Assembly (NCBI GenBank): GCA_016841825.1
Contig: JAENYK010000001.1
Location: forward strand, 310,001-374,000
DNA from: Halothermothrix sp.
GTDB taxonomy: Bacteria; Bacillota; Halanaerobiia; DY22613
Direction of reading: 5' to 3'
DNA length: 64,000 bases
Shown: piece by piece, positions 25,610-34,285 of the stretch
Numbering within the stretch: the first letter of the stretch is position 1
Layout: every line of letters begins with the position of its first letter
The notes under the pieces: model-generated
Told to the model about the DNA's origin: nothing
What the model saw: only the letters and a program-made list of their open reading frames with translations
The model's database searches: none
Made by a program: the position numbers and the translations under genes

Positions 25610-26521
25610 TTATTTTGGTAATTCAAAATTATCCTCCTGATTAAGAATAAGATCTTTAATATCTTCTATAGCATCAATATTTATAGGCCCATATATATGC
25701 GGATAATCTTCACCCGCATTATATAAATCTTCGTATTTAATCTCTGCATCAACCTTATCTTCATTGATGTATAGTAATACTAAATCCCTTTGGCCCTTAA
25801 ACAAAGAATTGGCCACTTTAGTAACTTGATTTATATCTGAACAATGAATAAACCCATCACTATCAAGCGATTCACTAACATAAATGCCTTTCCTTTTCGC
25901 TTCGTTCCATAATTTTCGTCTTGTGATGTGAATTATCCATTTTAAGCGTTTTTGCATCACAAATCTTCCATCTGTTTCATTATATATAACGAATCCAAAC
26001 TTTTTATATAAATCTAATGGCCCAACATAATCATAATATATGTCGCTTTCGCCTTTGTTTGGATAAGCTTCAATATAATCAAAACCATCCCGAATAGCAT
26101 CTTCACAAACGCGACGTAAAAGCTGTGCTGCAATACCTTTTCTTCGCATATCAGGGGCCACAGTAAAGCAAAATACTGATTTAATATTTAAATTTGAATC
26201 CAAATCTTTATCATTTTTTGATATAAATTGCCATCCCCCACAATGCAAACAGTCTGACTTACGATTAGCATTACACCATCCAACAACCTCGTTTCCACAA
26301 TATGCCAGATAACCTTGTATTTTTCCGCTTTTTATATACTTTATCGCATACTCTCTCCTCACATCAGGAGATGAAAAATCAATATTTGCGTTAGCACCGC
26401 TGCAATAATTAAGACAATAACAACGATCCCATTCTTTGTTATCTGTGTGTGCCACATTTTCAAAAAAATACAGATAATCATCCAACATTTCAGGAGTAAG
26501 TTTACATATCCGAATATTCAC
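25610..26521 (-). CDS. GNAT acetyltransferase fused to a DUF952 domain
   Basis: A 303-residue protein. The N-terminal 190 residues are a GNAT domain (FCFTVAPDMRRKGIAAQLLRRVCEDA carries the acetyl-CoA loop; core APDMRRKGIAAQLL). The C-terminal 110 residues match DUF952 (WIIHITRRKLWNEAK, SDGFIHCSDINQV, DLVLLYINEDKV, HIYGPINIDAI). DUF952 has an ADP-ribosyltransferase-like small fold and unknown role. The frame opens at 26578 with TTG, but GTG 26519-26521 stands behind AAGAGG at the right distance and is preferred. First gene of a possible three-gene run with DUF3795 and a GNAT. Confidence 0.83.
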   Translation of the reverse strand: MNIRICKLTPEMLDDYLYFFENVAHTDNKEWDRCYCLNYCSGANANIDFSSPDVRREYAIKYIKSGKIQGYLAYCGNEVVGWCNANRKSDCLHCGGWQFISKNDKDLDSNLNIKSVFCFTVAPDMRRKGIAAQLLRRVCEDAIRDGFDYIEAYPNKGESDIYYDYVGPLDLYKKFGFVIYNETDGRFVMQKRLKWIIHITRRKLWNEAKRKGIYVSESLDSDGFIHCSDINQVTKVANSLFKGQRDLVLLYINEDKVDAEIKYEDLYNAGEDYPHIYGPINIDAIEDIKDLILNQEDNFELPK

Positions 26522-26652
26522 AATTAACCTCTTTTCTTCTTCATGAAATATTTTGTAATTGCTTATTAATCCAATCAACCCATCATAGAACGCAGTGCAT
26601 CTAATATTTCTAAAATAATTGATAATCTAACTCATTATAAATATCATATAAT

Positions 26653-27471
26653 TCAATTATTATTCCGAGACAAATCTTTTGTTTTCATCTTTTTCCTCAA
26701 AAGTGTTAGACCCATTGCAAAATGTTTCTGTATACTCCCGCCAAATTTTTCATCTATAAGTTCTTCAATATCTTTCAAAAATTTTATCCTTTGCTCTGGT
26801 TTCATTGATATAACCGCTGAATATGTATTGAGTAGTTGAATATACTTGCTGGCTGAATACCTAACAACAAGGGGAAATGTCTTGAAAAAAACTGGTATAA
26901 AATATTTGTTATCATATTTATCGAGTTTCAAATCTTCCACTAATTTCACACGCACATTAAAATCTTTCTCCTCTGGATAATATCTGTTATAAATAGGTTG
27001 TGTAGCATAAAAAAATTTGTCTTCTCTCTCCTCTGAAACATGATTAGTATGAATAATTGCCAGATACCCCCCATTCTTTAAAAGATCGTATGATTTTTTA
27101 AATTTGACTTCAGGTTTTATCCAATGAAAAGCAGTTGCGGAATATATTAAATCAAATGATGTTGATTCCAAATTAATCTCTTCAAAAGCTCCTGTAATAA
27201 TTTTTAGATTCTTATAATTTGCTAGCTTCTCTCTAGCAAATTCTGCAAGATTAGATCCAAGTTCCACTGCAGTTATATCGTATCCCCGTTTAACTAATGG
27301 TTCTGTTGCTTGCCCAGTCCCAGGTCCAATTTCTAAAAGTTTAGCATCTTCATCTAATCGAACAACCTTAACGATGGTATCAAAAAGTAGTTCAGGATAA
27401 TGTGGTCTAACTAAATCATATAATTCTGATACTTTGTCAAAAGTGTTGCGTAATTCGATGTCATTACTCAT
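26653..27471 (-). CDS. Class I SAM-dependent methyltransferase
   Basis: A 272-residue methyltransferase. The SAM motif I is LLEIGPGTGQATEPL (about residue 48), motif II acidic VELGSNLAEFA, and FDLIYSATAFHWI is typical of the UbiE/type-11 group that acts on small molecules. The frame runs to 27525, but ATG 27469-27471 follows AAGAGG and is taken as start. It is a single gene; its binding-site context resembles that of the GNAT-DUF952 gene. Substrate unknown. Confidence 0.86.
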   Translation of the reverse strand: MSNDIELRNTFDKVSELYDLVRPHYPELLFDTIVKVVRLDEDAKLLEIGPGTGQATEPLVKRGYDITAVELGSNLAEFAREKLANYKNLKIITGAFEEINLESTSFDLIYSATAFHWIKPEVKFKKSYDLLKNGGYLAIIHTNHVSEEREDKFFYATQPIYNRYYPEEKDFNVRVKLVEDLKLDKYDNKYFIPVFFKTFPLVVRYSASKYIQLLNTYSAVISMKPEQRIKFLKDIEELIDEKFGGSIQKHFAMGLTLLRKKMKTKDLSRNNN

Positions 27472-27634
27472 AATTTTTAACCTCTTTTCAAAAAAGTTTA
27501 ACATCTGAATTTTTCCAGGGCTCAACCATTTACATAAATAGGGAAATCATATTTTTTTCATGAAAGTATGTTTTCTTATATTGTTATAAAATTCATAGGA
27601 TTTAGCCTGAGATATTACATAATTGTTGATAAAA

Positions 27635-28185
27635 TCATAAATCAAAGCGTTCTTTTATCATATTTGCAACAAGTTCTGCCGAAAGATTAGAATTATCGAT
27701 TTTCATATAATCATCAAACAGTACCTCACCATCATCACTAACACAACGAACTTATTATCATCATTGATAAGTCTTTGATTAGAAATTTCAATATCCCTTT
27801 TTGAAACCTTATGCTTTAAGCGATTTTCAGTAGTATTTCTATGCAATCTTATTTCTTGAGGTGCAACAAGTTCCACATAATAAACATCAGCACCATTCTT
27901 TCTAAAGATATTAGTTACATGCTCAACATAATCCCAATCAGACTTTTGGTCAAAAGCCCACATATATGTGAATATTAATCCATAGTTATCTGACACTGCA
28001 AATTCTTCAAAAATAATCTCTCTCATTTTAGTTATTGATTTCTGATGAAAATAGCCAAATACTTCAATAACCGGTTCAATGGTCATATGATTATGGAATA
28101 ATCGTAAATCTGTAATTTTCATCAGTTCCTGTCCAACTGTCATTTTTCCTACCGCTGCATTCCCGATCAAAAACACCAACTTCAA
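27635..28185 (-). pseudogene. Small P-loop kinase/ATPase gene with a C-terminal frameshift
   Basis: The frame starts with TTG at 28183-28185 behind AGGAGGGG and reads an AAA/shikimate-kinase-like P-loop (FLIGNAAVGKMTVGQEL) and RNTTENRLKHKVSKRDIEIS. It then changes frame near 27748 and stops at 27703. In the shifted frame the expected tail continues CVSDDGEVLFDDYMKIDNSN and LSAELVANMIKERFDL to a stop at 27635. Loss of one base (a C next to TTC-GT) explains the break. The protein loses its last 35 or so native residues; it could keep partial function, or the base could be a sequencing error. Confidence 0.75.
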
Positions 28186-28202
28186 AATAATCCCCTCCTA
28201 TC

Positions 28203-28337
28203 TCAAATATTTTCCTCCTCCATTCTAATAAATGACAAAAATTTAAAATAACTTATAGAAAAATATACGGTTTGACCATTAATTTCTAGACAAGCATCTG
28301 CCCAACCAATATCATATATCTTGTAAGAAAATTTCAT
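28203..28337 (-). pseudogene. Short N-terminal remnant of a lost gene
   Basis: A 44-codon frame, MKFSYKIYDIGWADACLEIN, then GQTVYFSISYFKF, reads like the beta-rich start of a larger small-immunity-type protein and then ends abruptly at the binding site of the next gene. The family is only vaguely familiar and no name is given. Confidence 0.35.
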
Positions 28338-28535
28338 TGCACCACGTCTTTCTTTATATTTATAACTCAACTTAACACGAACTAACTTTGAAGCAAACCT
28401 GATGCTTCAGATTTTATTCTTTACATTTTTATACTAATTTCATAAAATTCATATAATCGGCCTTGTTTCACTATATTGGTAATTCATGATTTGTTTATTT
28501 TTCCTATCTTGAGAAAAATTCTTCCATAAACAAGA

Positions 28536-28736
28536 CTAATCATAAATAAATATGTCTTCAATTGGTACATTTAAAACTCTGGATATATCAATAGCCAATT
28601 TTAAAGATGGATTATATTTTTCTCCTTCCAATCGAAGAATAGTTTCTCTTCTTACATTTACCCTATCTGCTAATTCTTGTTGAGTCATTTTAGCAAGTTG
28701 TCGATATTTTTTCAAATTGCACTTAAATTCTGCCAT
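28536..28736 (-). CDS. XRE-family HTH transcriptional regulator
   Basis: A 66-residue Cro/CI-type DNA-binding protein made of a single helix-turn-helix (MTQQELADRVNVRRETILRLE, about residues 17-37; core QQELADRVNVRRETI) ending in PIEDIFIYD. It starts 5 bases after the DUF3796 gene with its site inside that gene's end, so the pair is one operon. A 16-bp inverted repeat over the operon promoter (29121-29157) is the likely operator and suggests autoregulation. Confidence 0.9.
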   Translation of the reverse strand: MAEFKCNLKKYRQLAKMTQQELADRVNVRRETILRLEGEKYNPSLKLAIDISRVLNVPIEDIFIYD

Positions 28737-28741
28737 TTTAT

Positions 28742-29101
28742 CTACTCTTTCTCAAAGTTATAGAATGCAACTGCATAAATTATAAGCAAAGACGCAAAAC
28801 ATAAAGCCAAAACTGCAGTCAAAATTTCTTTTGTAATAAATTTCATAGGAGCTACTAAATAAAGAATTGCAAATTCTAAAAGAGCAATATAAGAAATAAA
28901 GGCTCTAGCTCTACGGGAGTTTTCAAGATAACGTTCATCAATCATATCTCCTGCTATTTCCCCAACCCAATAATAAGCAAAAAATCCGAAAAAGGCGAAA
29001 TTACCCAGAGTGCTAATATTATAATTTTGAAAATACTGGAATCCCCCGAATCCTAAAAAACCCAAAAACCCTAAAAATTTTAATCTTTTACTCCTTTTCA
29101 T
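28742..29101 (-). CDS. DUF3796-like membrane protein, partner of the XRE regulator
   Basis: A 119-residue protein with three to four hydrophobic segments (about 8-22, 30-46, 68-84, 92-113). It begins MKRSKRLKFLGFLGFLGFGG, a pattern seen in DUF3796 proteins, which are commonly encoded next to a 66-70-residue XRE regulator in Bacilli and Clostridia. It is the first gene of the operon. A sensory or anti-regulator role at the membrane is an inference from gene pairing only. Confidence 0.78.
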   Translation of the reverse strand: MKRSKRLKFLGFLGFLGFGGFQYFQNYNISTLGNFAFFGFFAYYWVGEIAGDMIDERYLENSRRARAFISYIALLEFAILYLVAPMKFITKEILTAVLALCFASLLIIYAVAFYNFEKE

Positions 29102-29120
29102 AATTATTATTCTCCTTTTT

Positions 29121-29157
29121 GTGATATAATTGTCACTCCGTGTGATAATTATATCAC
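29121..29157. promoter_or_regulatory. Probable operator of the DUF3796-XRE operon
   Basis: GTGATATAATTGTCAC (29121-29136) and GTGATAATTATATCAC (29142-29157) are 16-base arms with one mismatch and a 5-base spacer. The right arm contains the -10 box. A related half site, GTGATAATTA, occurs at about 29230. This is a typical layout for repression by the XRE protein encoded downstream. Confidence 0.75.
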
Positions 29158-29176
29158 TTTACTTCTGGATTTACAA
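29148..29176 (-). promoter_or_regulatory. Promoter of the DUF3796-XRE operon
   Basis: TTGTAA (29171-29176) and TATAAT (29148-29153) are 17 bases apart on the minus strand and overlap the operator. Confidence 0.75.
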
Positions 29177-29308
29177 CTAAAATTTTTAATTTTTCTAATC
29201 TGAATGAATCTTTAGGTCTATACCAATATGTGATAATTAACAAACCTGTATACTATCAGCATGTTTGATCATCTGATTGGTAATATTTTGTTATCTGCTG
29301 CAATAAGA

Positions 29309-29938
29309 TCATTTCTTCAAAGCTATTGTAACTCCATCACCAATAGATAGGATAGTACTTTCAATTCTACTGTCGTTTATAACCAACTCATTAAATTCTT
29401 CAATAGATGGAATCAAATAACGCCACTTAGGATCTAAATCTATTACAGGAAACAATGTATCATCTGCAACAAATATTCCCCCTGGTTTTAATAACTTAAT
29501 ACAATCATCAAACAAAATAGGGTATAATCTTTTATCTACATCTTGAAATATTAAGTCATATTTTTTATTTAAATTTGGTACAATTCCTCTAGCATCACCT
29601 ATTTTTAGATCAATTTGGTCATCAACTCCAGACTTAATAAAGTTCTCTTTAGCTTGTTTTGCAACAGTTTCATCAAACTCAATAGTTGTTATATGACCTT
29701 TATATTTCTTCACCATTTGAGCCATTGATATTGCTGAATATCCAATGCTCGTTCCTATTTCTAAAATTTCCTTTGGACTACCTATTGCAACTATTAATTT
29801 CAAAAATCTAGCTACATCATCATCCACTACTGGTACAAAATCTTTTAGTTCTGTTTCATCTTGAAATTTTTTACGATTTAGTTCTTCTTTATCCTTATAC
29901 AAATTTTCTATGTAGTTGCTAATTCTTTCTAAGTCCAT
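29309..29938 (-). CDS. O-methyltransferase (COMT-like, class I)
   Basis: A 209-residue SAM-dependent O-methyltransferase of the caffeoyl-CoA/catechol family. The SAM site is ILEIGTSIGYSAISMAQMV, with TTIEFDETVAKQAKENF, IDLKIGDARGIVPNL, the metal/catalytic DLIFQDVDKRLYP and FVADDTLFP following in the standard order. The Asp of FQDVDK and the DD of VADDT bind the divalent metal in this family. A good AAAGGAG site precedes it. Substrate unknown. Confidence 0.9.
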   Translation of the reverse strand: MDLERISNYIENLYKDKEELNRKKFQDETELKDFVPVVDDDVARFLKLIVAIGSPKEILEIGTSIGYSAISMAQMVKKYKGHITTIEFDETVAKQAKENFIKSGVDDQIDLKIGDARGIVPNLNKKYDLIFQDVDKRLYPILFDDCIKLLKPGGIFVADDTLFPVIDLDPKWRYLIPSIEEFNELVINDSRIESTILSIGDGVTIALKK

Positions 29939-30098
29939 GTTTTTTCATCTCCTTTATAACTTTTAATTTTGGGTACCATAATTCGCACGATACGCTGTTT
30001 AGCAACAACTAAATGCCCTCAAAGAGGCTATCCCGACTGAACGAGTGTGTCTGCAAGTTTTCTGCGAAGTATCCTCTTAAAACAATAAAATTTACCAA

Positions 30099-30239
30099 TT
30101 AAGTTTGCCAAGTAAAACAGACAATACAGGCACAGCATTTCGCTATCCCAGCTTCCCCTGTTACAGATTTACCACACTCACACTCTTCTTCTGGAGAACC
30201 AAAAAAGGGATTACTCCTTAATGGTTTGTGAAAAAACAT
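30099..30239 (-). CDS. 46-residue Cys-rich peptide encoded directly behind asparaginase
   Basis: ATG 30237-30239 follows GAAGGGGTGT at ideal distance and lies 15 bases after the asparaginase stop. The 46-residue product MFFHKPLRSNPFFGSPEEEC continues ECGKSVTGEAGIAKCCACIV and CFTWQT. Six Cys residues (20, 22, 35, 36, 38, 41) crowd the C-terminal 27 residues, as in a metal-binding knuckle or a modified peptide. No leader-peptidase GG site or modification enzyme is nearby. It is too short for usual gene callers; coding status rests on the binding site, the spacing and the non-random Cys content. Confidence 0.6.
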   Translation of the reverse strand: MFFHKPLRSNPFFGSPEEECECGKSVTGEAGIAKCCACIVCFTWQT

Positions 30240-30254
30240 TTTGAGACACCCCTT

Positions 30255-31307
30255 CTAGCTTTCTCTCTGTTTCAATGGTGGTAAAGTTAATTCACCCCGC
30301 AGGTTTGACTGCATCTGAAGTTTGACTTCTTCTACTGATAAGCCCATACTAAAGAGATAAAATAATTTGGTTAATGCTGCTTCCTGGGTCATATCATGAC
30401 CACTAATTACACCTGCTTTTGCTAAAGCCGAGCCTGCAGCATACTCACCCAGATGAACTGCACCTTCTATACATTGAGTACAGGCTACAATAACTACTCC
30501 CCGATCTGTCGCTTTCTGTAGAGCTTTCATTAGATCTTTGTTATTATCAGGGCCATTACCGACCCCATATGTTTCCAGAACGAGCCCAATTAATGGTGGT
30601 CGTAAAATATTCTCCACAACCTCTGCCGAGATTCCCGGAAATAATCTGAGAGTAGCCAGGGAATATTTGCCTATCTCCTTTACCTCAATAGTATGAGTTT
30701 TATTCGTCTCAGGCGGTAAAACCAGATCCCAGTTAATCTTAATCTCTACCCCCGCTATTCCAAGAGGTGGGAAATTAGGTGAAGTAAACGCATCTAACTG
30801 ATCCGCACTGAATTTGATAGAGCGGCATCCCCTAAGTAACTTATCTCCAAAACATAAGCAAACTTCAGGTATTTTGTAATTACCCGCAACAATAAGTGCC
30901 GTAATGAGATTATCCCTTGCATCATTACGAATCTCACAGAGCGGGATCTGTGATCCAGTGATAACAACCGGTTTTTCTAATCCTTCCAACATAAAAGATA
31001 AGACTGAAGCAGTATAGGCCATGGTATCAGTGCCGTGAAGTACAATAAATCCATCATATTCATTATAATTATCTGCTATATCCTTAGCAATCGCTACCCA
31101 GTTCTCGGGACTCATATTAGAAGAGTCCAATAAAGGATTATATTCATGAATCACAAACTCTGGCATTCCCTCACTTTTCAGTTCGAGTACAGATTCCATC
31201 TGACTGGCTAAATAACCCGGAGTAGGCACATACCCTATCTCCGATCTAGTCATTCCAATAGTCCCCCCTGTGTACGCGATATAAACACGTTTCCTCTGTC
31301 TGGTCAT
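30255..31307 (-). CDS. ansA: L-asparaginase, cytoplasmic type I
   Basis: A 350-residue asparaginase that hydrolyses L-asparagine to aspartate and ammonia. The nucleophile region is YIAYTGGTIGMTRSE near the N-terminus, and the second catalytic Thr lies in VLHGTDTMAYTAS (about residue 93), followed by Asp and Lys-region segments. No signal peptide, so type I. The small Cys-rich peptide gene follows in the same direction. A weak GAGATGA site precedes the ATG. Confidence 0.93.
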   Translation of the reverse strand: MTRQRKRVYIAYTGGTIGMTRSEIGYVPTPGYLASQMESVLELKSEGMPEFVIHEYNPLLDSSNMSPENWVAIAKDIADNYNEYDGFIVLHGTDTMAYTASVLSFMLEGLEKPVVITGSQIPLCEIRNDARDNLITALIVAGNYKIPEVCLCFGDKLLRGCRSIKFSADQLDAFTSPNFPPLGIAGVEIKINWDLVLPPETNKTHTIEVKEIGKYSLATLRLFPGISAEVVENILRPPLIGLVLETYGVGNGPDNNKDLMKALQKATDRGVVIVACTQCIEGAVHLGEYAAGSALAKAGVISGHDMTQEAALTKLFYLFSMGLSVEEVKLQMQSNLRGELTLPPLKQRES

Positions 31308-31548
31308 CTCAATAGGCCTCCCGCAAATATAATATTTCCCTTAGTATAGTAATAATTATATATGTCCATCACTTAGATATATTGTACAATCTCAGACCTA
31401 TTCCTCTTTTCACTGAACAAATTGTTTACCTGACACTTTTCACTATAATCGACTCCTCTTAATTCTTCTAAGAAAAGTCTTCAATCCTTAAGTCTTTAGA
31501 TAGAACAGTACACTTCACAAAAGTAATTCACCTGCATATAACAAACCC

Positions 31549-32088
31549 TTACCATTGAATTCTAAACAGTTCCAGGGAAAGGGCCAGCTTCTGTAAGAAC
31601 AACCTGCGTTGTAAATCCTCTTCGGGTCTATCAAATGTATCAATAAAATAGTTATCACCTTTCTTGCAAAGATGAAATTTATTGGCATCTCCGCGCATCC
31701 ATGTTTTTTGACCATCAGGTAACAGCACTAACCTAAGTCCCTCCAACAAATCGGGAGTTATCGCCCCTAATAACCCCAACAGGCGTCGTCTTAATTTCAC
31801 CTTATCTTTGTCCTGTTCATACTTGCTAAAACAATTCCATAAGGCCACACCTATCCCAATCAGGTTGACAAATATTGAAGGAAACTCTTCTCGTAAAAGA
31901 TCAATTCTTGCAAAATCAATCCGAGCCAGATTGATAGGTCGTTCATTTACACATAGATCATATACTTCATGCTGTGCCACCCCCAATAGAAAAGCAATCA
32001 GATCATTATTGACCCAGGGATTGTTGCAATTCACCACAGCCTCATCAATAAAACTCTGCACTGCCAAATGTTCATCCCAATGTCCCAT
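31549..32088 (-). CDS. Conserved-looking hypothetical protein
   Basis: A 179-residue protein without signal peptide. It has hydrophobic helical segments (PSIFVNLIGIGVALWNCFS and LLGLLGAITPDLLEGLRLVL) and a His/Asp pattern (AFLLGVAQHEVYDL, AITPDLLEGL) that faintly recalls membrane-associated metal-dependent hydrolases of the phospholipase C/DUF457 type. The likeness is weak, and no function is assigned. ATG 32086-32088 follows AAAGGAATT. It is a single gene. Confidence 0.65.
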   Translation of the reverse strand: MGHWDEHLAVQSFIDEAVVNCNNPWVNNDLIAFLLGVAQHEVYDLCVNERPINLARIDFARIDLLREEFPSIFVNLIGIGVALWNCFSKYEQDKDKVKLRRRLLGLLGAITPDLLEGLRLVLLPDGQKTWMRGDANKFHLCKKGDNYFIDTFDRPEEDLQRRLFLQKLALSLELFRIQW

Positions 32089-32400
32089 AATTCAATTCCT
32101 TTCCGAATTATTACTCACCCTTACAGTTGTTGAACATACCTACCCCATTAACATTATATTAAACGTTATTGCTCATTCTCCTTAATTCTCCTGCATAATC
32201 CATCTTTTTCCCCGAAATATTTCCATAATACTCTGCTCTGCACACACTCTCTCTAAAGCCAGAGAGAAAAATTTATTACATTGAAAAGCCAACTTTTCGT
32301 GAACTTGTGGAAAACTTAGTCAAAATATTATCCATAAATTACAAAACCCGATAAGTAAAGATGTTCCTATCGGGTTGTTAATAATTGAAAATTTACCTTA
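32089..32400. other. Intergenic stretch with the histidine kinase terminator
   Basis: Contains the terminator at 32345-32376. A small TCTCT/AGAGA stem lies near 32250-32268. Nothing else seen. Confidence 0.4.
32345..32376 (-). terminator. Terminator of the histidine kinase gene
   Basis: AACCCGATA (32345-32353) and TATCGGGTT (32368-32376) form a 9-bp stem. On the minus strand TTTTGTAATTT follows. Confidence 0.75.
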
Positions 32401-33819
32401 TTAAAGTTTACCATCCATAACATTAACCAGTTCATATTCCCTGTCTTGATATAAAGGTAATTCAATAAAAAAGGAAGTGCCTTCATTCTCTATACTGCTT
32501 ACACACCACAGCCTTCCTCCGTGAATCTTCTCGATAATCTCTTTTGTGATAGTCAAACCCAAACCTGTTCCACTTGTGCCTTTAGTCGTAAAAAAGGTTT
32601 CAAAGATCTTATCCTGAATCTCTTCCGGAATCAGAGGGCCAGTATTGAATAACTCAAAAATAACATTATCCGCATTCTTATATGATCTGATCTCAAACCG
32701 CCTAATACCAGAAAATTTTTGTAAAACTTCCATAGCATTTTGAATAATATTTAAAAAAGCCTGGCGAATCAACTTACTGTCACCAACTATCTTCTGACAA
32801 TCACATAACTGCATCTGAAAACCAATTTCAAATTTGTCAAAAGATGACTTCAAAAGCTCGACCATATGTTCCATCAGATCAGGAATGCTAATATTCACCA
32901 TCTTAACTTTTTCTGGTTTGGAGAATTGCAGGATATCATTCATCAGGTCCAAAACATTATTAACTGCAACATCAATATTATTCAACAAGGCGTCAATTCT
33001 CTCAGAATCTAAATTACCTCTCTCTTTCCAAATATTTATCATCTGAACAGAGGATTTAATAATTTGTAGAGGATTGCGAACATCATGCATAATTCGAGCT
33101 GCCATCTCTCCAATCAAGAACATTCTTTCAGAATCAATCAGCTTTTTTTCCAATAAAATTCTTTCCGTCTCATCTGTACCCAGAGAAATACCACCAATCA
33201 CTTCTCCATCTCTGAGCAGGGGAATAGCTGTTACATCCACATACATCTTCTCATCATCTATAATATATTCACAAATCTCCCGAATAACCTGCTTCTGTTC
33301 AAGAGCCTTCAAAACTAATGGCGGCCTTCCCATAACAACTAATTCACTCTGTTCCTTAGTAAAGCCTAGATATTTCATTACCAGATTATTGGCATAGACC
33401 AGTTCTCCTTCTTTATCAACCAGCATCAATCCGACCCCAGCGTGGGAAAATTCGTCAAATAACATCTTTATTGAACGATTAAACCCAACTGTTCCTGTAG
33501 GCAAAAAACTGGCAAGATTTATCCCCAAAATTAACACCCTATTCCAATTAAGTACATCTGGAAGAACATAATACAAAAACTCAGTCTGATTTCCGATTTG
33601 TACACAGGAACAAGTATCAAAAAAAATCTCTTTACTTTCTAAAATTTTTTTAAATTTGCAATTTGCAATATCCAAAATTTCTATTAATTTTTTACCGATA
33701 ATATTATTTTTACGCAAACCAATGAACTTAATAGTCCATTGATTAATATCTAAAACTATTCCAGTAGTGTCAATTAATATTGCAAGCTGGGGAAAGGCTG
33801 TTAATAAATAGTCAAGCAT
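32401..33819 (-). CDS. Soluble PAS-domain sensor histidine kinase
   Basis: A 472-residue kinase without membrane helices. Two PAS-like domains (about 1-100 and 112-225) precede a HisKA domain with the phospho-acceptor His245 in ARIMHDVRNPLQ and an ATPase domain carrying the N box (FLNIIQNAMEVL) and G boxes (GTGLGLTITKEII). It resembles cytosolic NtrB/Spo0-type kinases. No response regulator gene is adjacent, so its partner is elsewhere. ATG follows AAAGGGGGC. Confidence 0.92.
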   Translation of the reverse strand: MLDYLLTAFPQLAILIDTTGIVLDINQWTIKFIGLRKNNIIGKKLIEILDIANCKFKKILESKEIFFDTCSCVQIGNQTEFLYYVLPDVLNWNRVLILGINLASFLPTGTVGFNRSIKMLFDEFSHAGVGLMLVDKEGELVYANNLVMKYLGFTKEQSELVVMGRPPLVLKALEQKQVIREICEYIIDDEKMYVDVTAIPLLRDGEVIGGISLGTDETERILLEKKLIDSERMFLIGEMAARIMHDVRNPLQIIKSSVQMINIWKERGNLDSERIDALLNNIDVAVNNVLDLMNDILQFSKPEKVKMVNISIPDLMEHMVELLKSSFDKFEIGFQMQLCDCQKIVGDSKLIRQAFLNIIQNAMEVLQKFSGIRRFEIRSYKNADNVIFELFNTGPLIPEEIQDKIFETFFTTKGTSGTGLGLTITKEIIEKIHGGRLWCVSSIENEGTSFFIELPLYQDREYELVNVMDGKL

Positions 33820-34021
33820 AAATATGCCCCCTTTATAAAACTTGAATGTAATATATGCCTTAAATAAAAATATTGAAAAAGTTCTTAATTAATTCGGTTT
33901 ACATTAGGATTTCTACCTAAATTCAGAATTTCCTTCATTATATCTTCCTTTTTACCAATAAAAACTATTTTATAATGTAAACTTTTCTGCCCAGCTTACT
34001 TCGCGAACCTGATATAAAGAA

Positions 34022-34046
34022 AAACACATCAGAGCAAGATGTGTTT
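34022..34046 (-). terminator. Terminator overlapping the stop codon of the 75-residue protein gene
   Basis: AAACACATC (34022-34030) and GATGTGTTT (34038-34046) form a perfect stem, followed on the minus strand by TTCTTT. The upstream arm starts inside the stop codon region. Confidence 0.75.
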
Positions 34047-34272
34047 AACCAGCCTTAATAGTAAATTCTTGGTGCAAATTAATCCGTTTAGAGTTTTCAA
34101 ATATCTGCCTCAAGGCAATAATATCGTTGTCTTTAAAGATCTGAATTATATCAGTTAATGTATTCAGCACATTCAACTCTTCGACTAATTCATTCCCAAG
34201 TCTTTGATACATAGATAAAGCTTTGTCCTCAGAATAGTCCTCTCTGCTCAACTTCGGTGCGTACAAGTTCAT
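34045..34272 (-). CDS. Small helical hypothetical protein with structured leader
   Basis: A 75-residue acidic, helical protein (LSREDYSEDKALSMYQRLGN, then ELVEELNVLNTLTDIIQIF) without signal peptide. ATG follows AGAAGGGAG. I recognise no family. A long inverted repeat (34286-34377) lies in its leader and a terminator overlaps its end, so the unit is compact and monocistronic. Confidence 0.65.
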   Translation of the reverse strand: MNLYAPKLSREDYSEDKALSMYQRLGNELVEELNVLNTLTDIIQIFKDNDIIALRQIFENSKRINLHQEFTIKAG

Positions 34273-34285
34273 TTATCTCCCTTCT

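Noticed and set aside
17982-30098. Integron cassette array
   Set aside because: Single genes in one direction suggested it, but I saw no repeated attC-like sites with RYYYAAC/GTTRRRY ends and no integrase gene.
31515-31715. Minus-strand 66-codon frame
   Set aside because: Overlaps the 179-residue gene in another frame and lacks a binding site.
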